A DNA stretch of 64,000 nucleotides from Methylobacterium sp. R2-1 (GCF_014191355.1 NZ_JACHWM010000005.1:276966-340965); one strand, 5' to 3'; shown: positions 39,733 through 50,094, numbered from the stretch's first letter. Notes: generated from the letters alone by a model not told the origin. Numbers and translations are program-made.

Positions 39733-40760
39733 GGCGGACGATAGCGGTTCCGAGATCGCGCGGAGCCCTGCTCGCGATCCTGCTTGTCACCGGTTTCGCC
39801 ATCGCCGCCCCCCCGCCATCCCTGGCGCAGTCGCGGCTGAAGCAGTTGATCGACCGGTTGCGCGGCCAGCGGATGCCCGACGGCATCGCCAAGTCCAACG
39901 GACGCATCGAGGCGACGCAGGTCGATGTCGCGGCCAAATATGCCGGCCGGATCGCGAAGCTGCTCGTCAAGGAAGGCGACGAGGTAAGCGCGGGTCAGGT
40001 CGTTGCCACGATCTCCTCGCCCGAGACCGAGGCGCAGCTCCGGGGCGCCCAGGCCCAGGTGCTGCGGGCCAAGAAGAGCCTCGCGGAGGCGGTCGCCCTG
40101 ATCGCCCAGCGCACCAGCGATCTCACCTTTGCGGAGGCCGACTACAACCGCGGCAAGGAGCTTGTCGGCAAGGGCTACCTGACCAAGCAGATCTTCGACC
40201 AGCGCAAGGCCAAGGCAGACGCGGCCAAGGCCGGGCTCGAGGCCGCCAAGGCTCAGGAGGACCAAGCCAAATTCGCGGTGCAGAGTGCCGAGGCCGACGT
40301 CGAGCGGCTGCAGGCGGTTCTGGTCGATCTCGTGCTGCGGGCGCCCCGCGACGGGCGGGTGCAGTACCGGCTGGCGCGGGAGGGCGAGGTGGTGGGGGCC
40401 GGCACCCGCATCCTGACACTGCTCGACCTCGCCGACGTCTACATGACGATCTACCTGCCGGCCGCGCAGGCCGGGCCGCTGGCGCTCAATGACGATGCCC
40501 GGATCGTCCTCGATCCCGTGCCGCAATACGTCATCCCGGCAACGATCAGCTTCGTCGCCACCGAGGCGCAGTTCACGCCGAAAAGCGTCGAGACCGAGGA
40601 GGAGCGCGAGAAGCTGACCTTCCGGATCAAGCTCCAGATCGATCCGAAGATCCTGAAGACCTACCATAAGCGGGTGAAGACCGGCGTGCGCGGCATGGGC
40701 TTCGTGCGCACCAAGGCCGACGTCCCGTGGCCTGCCGACCTCGCCGTGAAGCTGCCGTGA
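39729..40760 (+). CDS. HlyD family periplasmic adaptor (YhiI-like)
   Basis: Membrane-fusion protein of an ABC exporter. The 343-residue protein has a signal or anchor helix (GALLAILLVTGFAIAAPPPSLAQ). It then has the biotinyl-lipoyl-like GRIEATQVDVAAKYAGRI, a long alpha-helical hairpin (about 110-200) and the second half-lipoyl APRDGRVQYRLAREGEVV. The beta-barrel part follows. The start is ATG 39729, overlapping the ackA stop by ATGA, so the two are translationally coupled. It is 7 bases upstream of the RbbA-like gene and matches E. coli yhiI-rbbA-yhhJ order. Confidence 0.9.
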   Translation: MRRTIAVPRSRGALLAILLVTGFAIAAPPPSLAQSRLKQLIDRLRGQRMPDGIAKSNGRIEATQVDVAAKYAGRIAKLLVKEGDEVSAGQVVATISSPETEAQLRGAQAQVLRAKKSLAEAVALIAQRTSDLTFAEADYNRGKELVGKGYLTKQIFDQRKAKADAAKAGLEAAKAQEDQAKFAVQSAEADVERLQAVLVDLVLRAPRDGRVQYRLAREGEVVGAGTRILTLLDLADVYMTIYLPAAQAGPLALNDDARIVLDPVPQYVIPATISFVATEAQFTPKSVETEEEREKLTFRIKLQIDPKILKTYHKRVKTGVRGMGFVRTKADVPWPADLAVKLP

Positions 40761-40767
40761 GGTCGGC

Positions 40768-43536
40768 ATGAGCGATGCCGCCATCGCCCGGCTCGAGCAC
40801 GTGTCGCATCGCTACGGCGCGGTGGCTGCACTCGACGACCTGTCGCTCGACCTTCCGGCGGGCCGAATGGTCGGGGTGATAGGCCCGGACGGCGTCGGCA
40901 AGTCGACGCTTCTCGCGCTCGTCGCGGGCGTACGCCGGATCCAGGCGGGCCGCGTCACCGTGCTCGGCGGCGACATGGCGCAGCGGCGCCACCGCACGCG
41001 GGAGGCGGCGCGCATCGCCTACATGCCGCAGGGGCTCGGCCGAAATCTCTACCCGACGCTGAGCGTGTTCGAGAACATCGACTTCCACGGCCGCCTGTTC
41101 GGCCAGGGCGCGTCGGAGCGGCGACGGCGCATCACCGACCTGCTCACCGCGACCGGTCTCGACCCGTTCGAGGACCGGCCGGCGGGCAAGCTGTCGGGCG
41201 GCATGAAGCAGAAACTCAGCCTGTGCTGCGCCCTCATCCACGATCCAGACCTGCTGATCCTCGACGAGCCGACCACGGGCGTCGACCCGCTCTCGCGCGG
41301 GCAGTTCTGGGAGCTGATCGGCTCGATCCGGGCCGGCCGGCCCGGCATGAGCGTGATCGTCGCCACCGCCTACATGGACGAAGCCTCGCGCTTCGAGTGG
41401 CTGATCGCCATGGATGACGGCCACGTCATCGCCAGCGGCAGCCCCGTCGACCTGCTGGCCCGGACGGCCAAACCCGACATGGAGGCCGCCTTCATCGCGC
41501 TTCTGCCGCCGGAAAAGCAGGCCCAGCACCGGCCCGTTGTGCTGAAGCCCCGACCGCCCCGGCTCGACGCGGTGCCGGCGATCGAGGCCGAGCACCTGAC
41601 CCGGCGCTTCGGCAGCTTCACCGCGGTCGACGACGTCAGCTTCCGCATCGCCCGCGGCGAGATCTTCGGCTTCCTCGGCTCGAACGGCTGCGGCAAGTCC
41701 ACCACGATGAAGATGCTCACGGGTCTCCTGCCGGTCTCGGAGGGGAGCGCGAAGTTGTTCGGCCATCCCGTGGGCGACAACGACATGGAGACCCGCCGCA
41801 ACGTCGGCTACATGTCGCAGGCCTTCTCGCTCTACAGCGAGTTGACGGTGCTGCAGAACCTCGAACTGCACGCGCAGCTCTACCACTTGCCGCCGCACGA
41901 CCGTCCGGTGCGGATCAAGGAGCTTCTCGAGCGCTACGAACTCGAGCCGGTCAAGAACGCGCGGCCCGACAGCCTGCCCCTCGGGATCAAGCAGCGGCTG
42001 CAGCTCGCGGTCGCCGTGCTGCACCGGCCGGCAATGCTAATCCTCGACGAGCCGACCTCGGGCGTCGACCCGATCGCCCGGGATGCCTTCTGGCGGACGC
42101 TGATCGACCTCTCGAGGGACGAGGGCGTCACGATCTTCCTCTCCACGCACTTCATGAACGAGGCGGAGCGCTGCGACCGCATCTCGCTGATGCATGCCGG
42201 CCGGGTGCTGGCCGTCGGCACGCCGGCCGAGCTGGTGCGGGAGCGCGGCAGCAGCTCGCTGGAACAGTGCTTCATCGACTACCTGGCCGACGCCGCGGGG
42301 CTCGACCCCAAGACGGCCGAGAAAGCGGGAGTTGAGACGGGAGAAGAGGCAGCGGCAGGTCCGGACGCCGCGCCCGCCCCGGCGCCTCCCCGTGCGGTCC
42401 CGCACCGTCACCGCTTCGATCCGCGGCGCCTCTGGGCCTATGCCCGGCGCGAGACGATGGAGCTCCTGCGCGATCCGATCCGCATCGCCTTCGCCTTCAT
42501 CGGCCCGATCCTGCTGATGATCGCCTTCGGCTACGGCATCTCGTTCGACGTCGAGAACCTGCGCTTCTCGGCCTTCGACCAGGACAACACCCCGGAGAGC
42601 CGCCAGCTGGTCGATGCTTTCACCAGCTCGCGCTACTTCAGCGAGCAGCCGCCCATTCGTTCCGCGACCGAACTCGACCGACGCTTCCGCAACGGCAGCG
42701 TCCAGATCGCCGTGGAGATTCCGCCCCGCTTCGGACGCGACCTCCAATCCGGGCGCGCGCCGGAGGTCGCCGTCTGGCTCGACGGGGCAATGCCGTTCCG
42801 GGCCGAGACCAGCCGGGGCTACGTCACGGGACTCGCGAACCAGTACGCCCACCAGCTCGCCGTGGAGCGCCTTGGCACCGACGCCGCCACGACGGTGAGC
42901 GTCGAGACGCGCTTCCGCTACAATCAGGCCTTTCGCAGCGTCAACGCCATGGTGCCGAGCGTGATGATGCTGCTGCTCATCCTGATCCCGGCGATCATGT
43001 CGGCCATCGCGGTGGTGCGCGAGAAGGAGACGGGGTCGATCGCCAATTTCCGCTCGACGCCGGTCACCAAGTTCGAATTCCTGCTCGGCAAGCAGCTTCC
43101 CTATATCGGCATCGCCATGATCAGCTTCGGGCTGCTGGTGCTGGTGGCGCTGTTCGTGTTTGACGTGCCCGTCAAAGGCTCGTTCGCCGCGCTGGCCCTC
43201 GGCACGCTCTTCTACGTCTCGGCCACCACGGGCTTCGGGCAGTTCATCTCGACCTTCATGAAGACCCAGGTCGCTGCGGTCTTCGCCACGGCGCTCCTGT
43301 CCATCATCCCGGCCGTCAACTTCTCGGGGCTGCTGGTCCCAATCTCGTCGCTCTCGGGCAGTGCCCGGCTGATCGGACTCTCGCTGCCGCCGGCTTGGTA
43401 CCAGCCGGTCACCGCCGGCACCTTCACCAAGGGGCTGCCCTTCTCGGAACTCGAACGCAACATCGTGGTGCTGGCGGGCTTCGCCCTCCTGTTCCTGATC
43501 CTGTCGCAATTGCTCCTGCGCAAGCAGGAGGCGTGA
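40768..43536 (+). CDS. rbbA: RbbA-like protein: two ABC ATPase domains fused to an ABC-2 permease
   Basis: Inner-membrane exporter subunit of 922 residues. ATPase 1 (about 5-240) has Walker A GPDGVGKST, signature LSGGMKQKLSL and Walker B LLILDEPTTGVDP. ATPase 2 (about 275-510) has Walker A GSNGCGKST and Walker B LILDEPTSGVDP, but a degenerate signature LPLGIKQRLQL. After a Pro/Ala linker, an ABC-2 domain with about six membrane helices follows (FIGPILLMIAFGYGI to FALLFLILSQLLL). E. coli RbbA has the same architecture and was described as a ribosome-associated ATPase. The next gene starts one base after its stop. Confidence 0.92.
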   Translation: MSDAAIARLEHVSHRYGAVAALDDLSLDLPAGRMVGVIGPDGVGKSTLLALVAGVRRIQAGRVTVLGGDMAQRRHRTREAARIAYMPQGLGRNLYPTLSVFENIDFHGRLFGQGASERRRRITDLLTATGLDPFEDRPAGKLSGGMKQKLSLCCALIHDPDLLILDEPTTGVDPLSRGQFWELIGSIRAGRPGMSVIVATAYMDEASRFEWLIAMDDGHVIASGSPVDLLARTAKPDMEAAFIALLPPEKQAQHRPVVLKPRPPRLDAVPAIEAEHLTRRFGSFTAVDDVSFRIARGEIFGFLGSNGCGKSTTMKMLTGLLPVSEGSAKLFGHPVGDNDMETRRNVGYMSQAFSLYSELTVLQNLELHAQLYHLPPHDRPVRIKELLERYELEPVKNARPDSLPLGIKQRLQLAVAVLHRPAMLILDEPTSGVDPIARDAFWRTLIDLSRDEGVTIFLSTHFMNEAERCDRISLMHAGRVLAVGTPAELVRERGSSSLEQCFIDYLADAAGLDPKTAEKAGVETGEEAAAGPDAAPAPAPPRAVPHRHRFDPRRLWAYARRETMELLRDPIRIAFAFIGPILLMIAFGYGISFDVENLRFSAFDQDNTPESRQLVDAFTSSRYFSEQPPIRSATELDRRFRNGSVQIAVEIPPRFGRDLQSGRAPEVAVWLDGAMPFRAETSRGYVTGLANQYAHQLAVERLGTDAATTVSVETRFRYNQAFRSVNAMVPSVMMLLLILIPAIMSAIAVVREKETGSIANFRSTPVTKFEFLLGKQLPYIGIAMISFGLLVLVALFVFDVPVKGSFAALALGTLFYVSATTGFGQFISTFMKTQVAAVFATALLSIIPAVNFSGLLVPISSLSGSARLIGLSLPPAWYQPVTAGTFTKGLPFSELERNIVVLAGFALLFLILSQLLLRKQEA

Positions 43537-43537
43537 G

Positions 43538-44743
43538 ATGGCAGGTCCCGCCCAGGGCGCTAAACCCGCCCAGGCCACTGGCCCCGCGCGAGCCACCGCA
43601 CCCGCGCCGCTCGGCTTCGGCACGCACGTGGCCAACGTGTTCCGCCTCATCGTCAAGGAGTTGCGCAGCATCCGGGCCGATCCGGTGATGCTGTTCCTCG
43701 TCGTCTACGCCTTCACCTTCGCCGTCCACTCGGTCGCCTCCGGCGCCTCGACCGAGGTGCGCAACCTGACCATCGGCGTGGTGGACGAGGATCGCTCCGA
43801 CCTCTCGCGGCAGATCGTGAGCGCCTTCAACCCGCCGCTGGTAAAGAGCGTCGTGCCACTCACCCCCGCCGAGATCGATCCCGCCATGGATACCGGCCGG
43901 CTCGTGTTCGTGATCGAGCTGCCGCCGCGCCTGCAGAAGGACGTGCTCTCCGGCCGCCCGACCCAGGTCCAGCTCGGCGTCGACGCCACGGCCATGACCC
44001 AGGCCGGCAACGGCTCGGTCTACATTCAGGCCATCGTCGCCCAGGAGGTCGCCCGCTTCGCCGCGCGCAGCGATCTCACCGACACCGCCCCCGTGCAGGT
44101 GGTGACGCGGGCCAAGTTCAACCCGAACCTCCAGACGAGCTGGTTCACCTCCGTGATGCAGGTGATCAACAACATCACGCTGCTCACCGTCATTCTCACC
44201 GGCGCCGCTCTGATCCGCGAACGCGAGCAGGGCACGGTGGAGCACCTGCTGGTGATGCCGCTGGTGCCCGTCGAGATCATGCTCGCCAAGGTGATCGCCA
44301 ACGGGCTCGTCATCCTCGTGGGCGCCGGCCTGTCGCTGGTCGTCGTGGTGGAGGGGTGGCTCGGCGTGCCGATCGCCGGCTCCATCCCCCTGTTCCTGTT
44401 CGGAGCGGGCCTCTACGCCCTCGCAGTGGCGGCGCTCGGCATCCTGCTCGGCACCATCGCGAGTTCCATGGGCCAGTTCGGCCTGCTCGTGATTCCGATC
44501 CTGCTGCTGATGCAGCTGCTCTCGGGCAGCAGCACGCCGATGGAGAGCATGCCGTTCTGGCTCCAGATCGTGGTGCAGACCGTGAGCCCGACGCCGCACT
44601 TCGTCGCTCTCGCCCAGGCCGTCCTCTATCGCGGTGCCGGACTGTCCGTGGTCTGGCCGCAACTGCTCGCGCTCACCGCTCTCGGCAGCGTCTACTTCGC
44701 CTTCGCCCTTGCCCGCTTCCGCCGCGTGATCTTCGGCGTCTGA
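43538..44743 (+). CDS. yhhJ: ABC-2 family permease (YhhJ-like)
   Basis: Second permease half of the exporter, 401 residues. One N-terminal membrane helix ([20 protein letters not shown]) precedes a periplasmic domain ([24 protein letters not shown]). About five C-terminal helices follow, with [16 protein letters not shown] typical of ABC-2 permeases. It starts one base after the rbbA stop. It is expected to pair with the permease half of RbbA and the HlyD adaptor to span the envelope. The substrate is unknown. Confidence 0.9.
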   Translation: MAGPAQGAKPAQATGPARATAPAPLGFGTHVANVFRLIVKELRSIRADPVMLFLVVYAFTFAVHSVASGASTEVRNLTIGVVDEDRSDLSRQIVSAFNPPLVKSVVPLTPAEIDPAMDTGRLVFVIELPPRLQKDVLSGRPTQVQLGVDATAMTQAGNGSVYIQAIVAQEVARFAARSDLTDTAPVQVVTRAKFNPNLQTSWFTSVMQVINNITLLTVILTGAALIREREQGTVEHLLVMPLVPVEIMLAKVIANGLVILVGAGLSLVVVVEGWLGVPIAGSIPLFLFGAGLYALAVAALGILLGTIASSMGQFGLLVIPILLLMQLLSGSSTPMESMPFWLQIVVQTVSPTPHFVALAQAVLYRGAGLSVVWPQLLALTALGSVYFAFALARFRRVIFGV

Positions 44744-44823
44744 CCGACGACACGCCCCCGCCGCGTTCCGGCCATCACCCGACGGGCCGCGCCCTCAGGC
44801 GTCCGTCAGCCAGGAGAAGCCCC

Positions 44824-47247
44824 GTGACCAAGCCCACGACTCCGCAGCGACCGACCGCCGTGCTAGGCGGCGAGGAACTTGCCCTGATCGACCGCTACTG
44901 GCAGGCGGCGAACTACCTCTCCGTCGGCCAGATCTACCTGCTCGACAATCCGCTGCTGCGTGAGCCGCTGCAGCCGCAACACATCAAGTCGCGGCTTCTC
45001 GGCCACTGGGGAACCACGCCGGGCCTCAACTTCATCTACGTGCACCTCAACCGGCTCATTCGGGCGCGCGATCTCGACGCGATCTATGTCTGCGGACCCG
45101 GCCATGGCGGGCCCGGCATCGTGGCCAACACCTATCTGGAAGGCACCTACAGCGAGGTCTATCCGGACATCTCGCAGGATGCCGAGGGCATGCGGAGGCT
45201 GTTCCGGCAGTTCTCGTTTCCCGGCGGTATCCCGAGCCACGTCGCGCCGGAAACGCCGGGCTCGATCCATGAGGGCGGCGAACTCGGCTACGCCCTCGTC
45301 CACGCCTTCGGCGCCGTGTTCGACAATCCCGATCTCATCGCCGCCTGCGTGGTCGGCGACGGCGAGGCCGAGACGGGACCGCTCGCCGCCTCGTGGCACT
45401 CCAACAAGTTCCTGAGCCCGGTCACCGACGGTGCTGTGCTGCCGATCCTGCACCTCAACGGCTACAAGATCGCCAATCCGACCGTGCTCGGCCGCATGCG
45501 TGATGACGAGTTGGAGGCCCTGTTCACCGGCTACGGCTACGAGCCGTTCTTCGTCGAGGGCGACCAGCCCGAACCCATGCACCGGGCGATGGCCGAGATG
45601 CTCGACCGGGCGGTAAACCGCATCAGGGACATCCAGGCCGAGGCGCGGAGCGGCGGCATGGGCTTTCGGCGTCCGCGCTGGCCGATGATCGTGCTGCGCA
45701 GCCCCAAGGGCTGGACCGGCCCGAAGACGGTGGACGGCAAGCGGGTGGAGGGCTTCTGGCGCGCGCACCAAGTCCCGGTCGGCAACGCCCGCACCGACGA
45801 CGGGCACCGCAAGATCCTCGAAGACTGGATGCGAAGCTACGCGCCCGAGGCCCTGTTCGACGAGACCGGGCGGCTACGCCCCGAACTCGCCGCCCTCGCG
45901 CCCGAGGGCAGCCGCCGCATGAGCGCCAACCCGCACGCCAATGGCGGTCTGCTGCGCCGCGAGTTGCGGCTGCCCCGCTGGCAGGATTTTGCGCTAGCGG
46001 TGCCGCAGCCCGGCGCGGCGATCGGCGAGGCGACGCGCACGCTGGGGCACTATCTGCGCGACGTGGTCCGACTCAACGCCGAGGCGCGCAACTTCCGCAT
46101 CATGGGCCCGGACGAGACTGCCTCGAACCGGCTCGACGCCGTGTTCGAGGCGACCGACCGCGTCTGGATCGAGAACATCGAGCCCTACGACGTCAGCCTC
46201 GCCCACGAGGGCCGTGTGATGGAGGTGCTGAGCGAACACCTCTGCCAGGGCTGGCTCGAGGGCTACCTGCTCACCGGCCGCCATGGCCTGTTCTCCTGCT
46301 ACGAAGCGTTCATCCACATCGTCGATTCGATGTTCAACCAGCACGCCAAGTGGCTGAAGGTGTCGCGCGAACTCGTCTGGCGGCGGCCGATCTCGTCGCT
46401 CAACTACCTCCTGACCTCTCATGTCTGGAGGCAGGACCACAACGGCTTCAGCCACCAGGATCCCGGCTTCATCGACCTCGTCGCCAACAAGAAGTCGGAC
46501 ATCGTCCGGGTCTACCTGCCGCCGGACGCCAACACTCTGCTCTGGGTCGCCGATCACTGCCTGAAGACCTACGACCGCATCAATGTCATCGTGGCCGGCA
46601 AGCAGCCGCAGCCGCAATGGCTCGACGCGCACGAGGCCGGGCTCCATTGTGAGGCGGGCATCGGCATCTGGCACTGGGCCGGCACCGACGAGAGCGGACT
46701 CGAACCCGATGTCGTGATGGCCTGCGCCGGCGATGTGCCGACGCTCGAAACCCTGGCCGCCGTCGATCTGCTGAAGCGGGCCGTGCCGGGCCTTCGCATC
46801 CGCGTCGTCAACGTGGTCGACCTGATGACGCTGCAGTCGAACAGGGATCATCCGCACGGACTGACGGACGCCGCGTTCGATAGCCTGTTTACCCGCGATA
46901 AGCCGGTGATCTTCGCCTACCACGGATATCCCTATCTCATTCACCGGCTTACCTATTCCCGGGCCAACCACGCCAACATGCATGTGCGCGGCTTCGTCGA
47001 GGAGGGCACAACGACGACGCCCTTCGACATGGTGGTGCTGAACGAGCTCGACCGCTTCCACCTCGCCATCGAGGCGATCGACCGGGTGCCGGGACTGGTC
47101 ACGCGGGCGGCGCAGGCCAAGCAGGACTTCCGGGACCGCCTGACCGCGCACAAGCTCCACATCCGCGAGCATGGCGAGGACATGCCGCAGATCATGGGCT
47201 GGAAATGGCCCTACGAGACGCGCGGGGAAAGTGAAACGCCGCACTGA
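44824..47247 (+). CDS. xfp: Phosphoketolase (xylulose 5-phosphate/fructose 6-phosphate)
   Basis: Thiamine-diphosphate enzyme splitting xylulose 5-phosphate or fructose 6-phosphate with phosphate to acetyl phosphate and a triose or tetrose phosphate. The 807-residue protein fits the family. Motifs include [29 protein letters not shown], the ThDP-binding [33 protein letters not shown], and the C-terminal [16 protein letters not shown] and [10 protein letters not shown]. The start is GTG 44824 with AGGAGAAG 6 bases upstream; no ATG fits. It ends the operon begun by ackA, which consumes its product. Confidence 0.95.
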   Translation: MTKPTTPQRPTAVLGGEELALIDRYWQAANYLSVGQIYLLDNPLLREPLQPQHIKSRLLGHWGTTPGLNFIYVHLNRLIRARDLDAIYVCGPGHGGPGIVANTYLEGTYSEVYPDISQDAEGMRRLFRQFSFPGGIPSHVAPETPGSIHEGGELGYALVHAFGAVFDNPDLIAACVVGDGEAETGPLAASWHSNKFLSPVTDGAVLPILHLNGYKIANPTVLGRMRDDELEALFTGYGYEPFFVEGDQPEPMHRAMAEMLDRAVNRIRDIQAEARSGGMGFRRPRWPMIVLRSPKGWTGPKTVDGKRVEGFWRAHQVPVGNARTDDGHRKILEDWMRSYAPEALFDETGRLRPELAALAPEGSRRMSANPHANGGLLRRELRLPRWQDFALAVPQPGAAIGEATRTLGHYLRDVVRLNAEARNFRIMGPDETASNRLDAVFEATDRVWIENIEPYDVSLAHEGRVMEVLSEHLCQGWLEGYLLTGRHGLFSCYEAFIHIVDSMFNQHAKWLKVSRELVWRRPISSLNYLLTSHVWRQDHNGFSHQDPGFIDLVANKKSDIVRVYLPPDANTLLWVADHCLKTYDRINVIVAGKQPQPQWLDAHEAGLHCEAGIGIWHWAGTDESGLEPDVVMACAGDVPTLETLAAVDLLKRAVPGLRIRVVNVVDLMTLQSNRDHPHGLTDAAFDSLFTRDKPVIFAYHGYPYLIHRLTYSRANHANMHVRGFVEEGTTTTPFDMVVLNELDRFHLAIEAIDRVPGLVTRAAQAKQDFRDRLTAHKLHIREHGEDMPQIMGWKWPYETRGESETPH

Positions 47248-47403
47248 ACGTGGACCCTGGCCTGGCGCCAGGCAGACCCGCTCGGCCGACGAGACACGAG
47301 CGGGCTTGCGGCAGAGCGCGATCCGTCGTCAATCCAGCTCCCGAAACCGGGAAGGGACCGTGAGACCCGCCTCGGCGCATGGGTGGGAAGGGCGCGCATC
47401 CGC

Positions 47404-48534
47404 ATGGACACGCAACACAGCCGCCGGGTGCTCATCGCCGGCGGCGGCATCGCGGGACTCGCCGTCCGGCGGGCGCTGCACCAGCGGGGCCTCCCGTCGC
47501 TCACGCTGGAGCGCCGCAGCGTACAGGCGGATGCGGGGCTCGCGATCAACCTGCCCGGCAATGCGGTGCGCGCACTGAGCCAGCTCGGCCTGCTCGATGC
47601 GCTGCGCGAGACCGGTTCGCCGGTGCGGCGTCGCGAGTATCGGACCGAGCGCGGGCGTCTCCTCTTCACCGTGGACGAGGACGCGTTCTGGGGCAGCGAG
47701 ACGGGGCCGCACTGCCTGCGCCGCGTCGACCTGCAACGCCTGCTGCAGCGCGACCTTTCGCGCGACGATATCCGGCAGGGAGCCGGGATCGCCAGCGTCC
47801 GGCAGGATCCGCAGGGGGCTCACGTCGAACTGGAGGATGGTGCAACGGAGGCGGGCGGCTTGCTCGTGGGTGCCGACGGCGTGCACTCGACGGTTCGCCG
47901 CAGCCTTTTCGGCGATCAGGTCCTCGGCGCGGCGATGCTGGCGAGCCAAAGCTGGCGTTTCATGACGCCCAACCCGGGCGTCGAGGCCTGGACCCTGTGG
48001 GCTGGCGCCGGAGCCCTGTTCCTGCTCATCCCGGTCGATCGCGGCGAGGCCTATGGCTGGGTCTCGGTCAGCACGGATCGAGGGGGCAGCGCTGATCCAG
48101 CGGCGACCCGCGGGGCGTTCGCCGCGTTTCCCCGCCTCGTGCGCGACACGCTCGATGCGGCGCTCGCGCGACCGGACGCGATCTATCACTCGCCGCTGGA
48201 GGAGGTACGCATCCCGGCCTGGGGACGCGATCGTGTCGTCCTGCTGGGCGATGCGGCACACGCGACCGCGCCGGTCTGGGCGCAGGGCGCGGCGCTCGCG
48301 CTGGAGGACGCGCTGGTGCTGGCCCGTCTGTTGGCGGAACGAAGCGATTGGAACGATGCCGGGGCGGAGTACGAGCGCCTGCGTCGTCCCCGGGTCGAGC
48401 ATGTCCAGCGGATGACAGATCGCCTGTCGCGCACGGCGCGCCTGCCGGACTGGGCAAGGAACCTTCTGCTTCCGGTCGTCGGCCCGCGCAGCTACCGCGC
48501 CACCTACGATCCGCTTCGCATGCCGGCAATCTGA
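47404..48534 (+). CDS. FAD-dependent monooxygenase (aromatic hydroxylase family)
   Basis: Class A flavoprotein of 376 residues. It has the FAD fold VLIAGGGIAGLAVRRALHQRG, the middle motif GLLVGADGVHSTVRRSLFG and the second FAD contact VVLLGDAAHATAPVWAQGAALALEDA. Relatives hydroxylate aromatic or heterocyclic substrates with NAD(P)H. The substrate cannot be inferred here. ATG 47404 with upstream GGGAAGG is preferred over GTG 47383. It stands alone between xfp and the tRNA. Confidence 0.87.
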   Translation: MDTQHSRRVLIAGGGIAGLAVRRALHQRGLPSLTLERRSVQADAGLAINLPGNAVRALSQLGLLDALRETGSPVRRREYRTERGRLLFTVDEDAFWGSETGPHCLRRVDLQRLLQRDLSRDDIRQGAGIASVRQDPQGAHVELEDGATEAGGLLVGADGVHSTVRRSLFGDQVLGAAMLASQSWRFMTPNPGVEAWTLWAGAGALFLLIPVDRGEAYGWVSVSTDRGGSADPAATRGAFAAFPRLVRDTLDAALARPDAIYHSPLEEVRIPAWGRDRVVLLGDAAHATAPVWAQGAALALEDALVLARLLAERSDWNDAGAEYERLRRPRVEHVQRMTDRLSRTARLPDWARNLLLPVVGPRSYRATYDPLRMPAI

Positions 48535-48604
48535 GGCCGGAGATCGCGCCGCGGCCGAAGGCGCAGCCTCAGTTTTGCCGATCAGGCTGATCGATAAGGA
48601 AAAT

Positions 48605-48678
48605 TGGAGCGGGTGAAGGGAATCGAACCCTCGTATTCAGCTTGGAAGGCTGCTGCTCTACCATTGAGCTACACCCGC
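48605..48678 (-). tRNA. tRNA-Gly (anticodon TCC)
   Basis: On the minus strand the 74-base sequence begins GCGGGTGTAGCTC and ends in an encoded CCA. The acceptor arms GCGGGTG and CACCCGC pair perfectly. The anticodon loop CTTCCAA gives anticodon TCC, and the T-loop GGTTCGATTCC is canonical. It reads glycine GGA codons. Confidence 0.97.
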
Positions 48679-48868
48679 CGACCGCAACTCACGCCGGGCA
48701 CCGGTTTCCCGGAACCCTTCCGCACGGGGCGGTGTGGCGAGCGGCATCGCAGCGGGGCGATAGCACGCCTCGGCGGCTTTGAGAAGCGTGAAGCAGGATC
48801 TCGCCCGAACGTAGAACCTGTGCGAGTGAGGGTGAATCGCCGGGCAAGCCCTCCCGGTTCAGGCCCGT

Positions 48869-49993
48869 GTGTCGGATCCGCCGCCGTTGTTTCTTCGCCG
48901 TAAACCCGCACCTCCTCCCGCCGCCGGAGATGTCGACGCATCGACCGCGCCGTCCGCGCGTCTCGACATTCGCGGCGTGAGCCGGCGCTACGGCCGGACG
49001 CTCGCGCTCGACGACGTTTCGCTGTCGCTGTCGCCGGGCGAGATCCTCGCGGTTCTCGGCGATTCCGGCTGCGGGAAGAGCACGTTGCTGCGGCTGGTCG
49101 CTGGGCTCGACACGCCCGATGCCGGCGAGATCCGCATCGATGGCCGGCGGGTTGCGGGAAGCGGAGTCGCTGAGCCGCCGGAGACCCGCGGCATCGGCCT
49201 GATGTTTCAGGACTACGCCCTGTTTCCCCACCTCACCGTGCTGGCCAATGTCCGGTTCGGCCTGAGCCACCTTCCGGGTGCACAGGCGCGGGCCGTGGCG
49301 CGGGAGCGCCTCGCCGAGGTCGGTCTGGCGGGGCGTGAGGCGAGCTATCCGGCAACGCTGTCCGGCGGCGAAGCGCAGCGGATCGCGCTGGCGCGGGCGC
49401 TGGCGCCGCGTCCCCGGATGCTGCTGCTCGACGAGCCGTTCTCGAACCTCGACGCCGGCACCCGCGAGCGGGTCCGGGCCGACACCCTCGCCGTTCTGCG
49501 GCAGGACGGCATCAGTGCCATACTCGTGACCCACGACGCCGCCGAGGCCGTGGAGTTCGCCGACCGCATCGCCCTGATGCGGAAGGGCCGATTGATCCAG
49601 TGCGACACGGCCGAGACTTTGTATCGCTCGCCGGTGAGCCCCTTCGCCGCAAGGGCGCTCGGCGACGTCGTGACGGTGGCAGGCCTCGCCTCTGGCGGCC
49701 GTCTGACGACTCCGCTGGGGACGGTCGCCCTGCCCACTTCCGCGCCCGAGGGGTCCGTGCAGGTTTGTCTGCGGCCGGAAGCGATCCGCATCGTGCCGCG
49801 CGGCGAAGGCGTGCCGGGTCGGGTTCTGCGCCGCAGCTTTGCCGGCGCGAGTACCCGCATCGACATCGAAGTCGCGGGACTCGACGCCCCCTTGCGCCTC
49901 GCCGCGCCGGCGGATGATCGTGTGGATGAGAGGATCGAGCTGGGCCTCTTGGAAGGCGGGATCCTCGTCTTCCCCAGATCCGAACCCACTTGA
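48869..49993 (+). CDS. fbpC: ABC transporter ATP-binding protein, ferric-iron type (FbpC/FutC-like)
   Basis: ATPase of 374 residues energising the importer encoded downstream. Walker A is GDSGCGKST, the Q-loop MFQDYALFPHLTV, the signature LSGGEAQRIALARAL, Walker B LLLDEPFSNLD and the switch His in LVTHDAAEA. The C-terminal TOBE-like domain (VCLRPEAIRIVP) is the regulatory domain of the CUT1/FbpC group. The start is GTG 48869. Iron as substrate is inferred from the binding protein that follows. It lies 101 bases upstream of that gene. Confidence 0.87.
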   Translation: MSDPPPLFLRRKPAPPPAAGDVDASTAPSARLDIRGVSRRYGRTLALDDVSLSLSPGEILAVLGDSGCGKSTLLRLVAGLDTPDAGEIRIDGRRVAGSGVAEPPETRGIGLMFQDYALFPHLTVLANVRFGLSHLPGAQARAVARERLAEVGLAGREASYPATLSGGEAQRIALARALAPRPRMLLLDEPFSNLDAGTRERVRADTLAVLRQDGISAILVTHDAAEAVEFADRIALMRKGRLIQCDTAETLYRSPVSPFAARALGDVVTVAGLASGGRLTTPLGTVALPTSAPEGSVQVCLRPEAIRIVPRGEGVPGRVLRRSFAGASTRIDIEVAGLDAPLRLAAPADDRVDERIELGLLEGGILVFPRSEPT

Positions 49994-50003
49994 TGCACGG
50001 ATT

Positions 50004-50016
50004 TTATCTAGAATAA
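50004..50016. promoter_or_regulatory. AT-rich near-palindrome upstream of the iron-binding protein gene
   Basis: TTATCTAGAATAA, with a TCTAGA core and TTAT/ATAA arms, lies between the ATPase and binding-protein genes, followed by AGTATAAAT. It resembles the AT-rich iron-response (Irr/Fur-type) elements in overall character only. No exact consensus match was found. Confidence 0.3.
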
Positions 50017-50065
50017 GTATAAATCATCAGACTTGTCGGGTTACTGGACCGTCTATAACACCCGG

Positions 50066-50084
50066 CGAGCATCTTCGATGCTCG
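50066..50084 (+). promoter_or_regulatory. Hairpin abutting the ribosome-binding site of fbpA
   Basis: CGAGCATC and GATGCTCG pair perfectly around a TTC loop. The 3' arm ends at the first G of the GGGGG ribosome-binding site (50084-50088) ahead of ATG 50095. It could protect the mRNA 5' end after processing or limit ribosome access. Confidence 0.55.
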
Positions 50085-50094
50085 GGGGAATAAG

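Noticed and set aside
47260..47273. Perfect 14-base palindrome GCCTGGCGCCAGGC after xfp, considered as a terminator
   Set aside because: It has no loop and no U-run, so it would not form a standard terminator hairpin.
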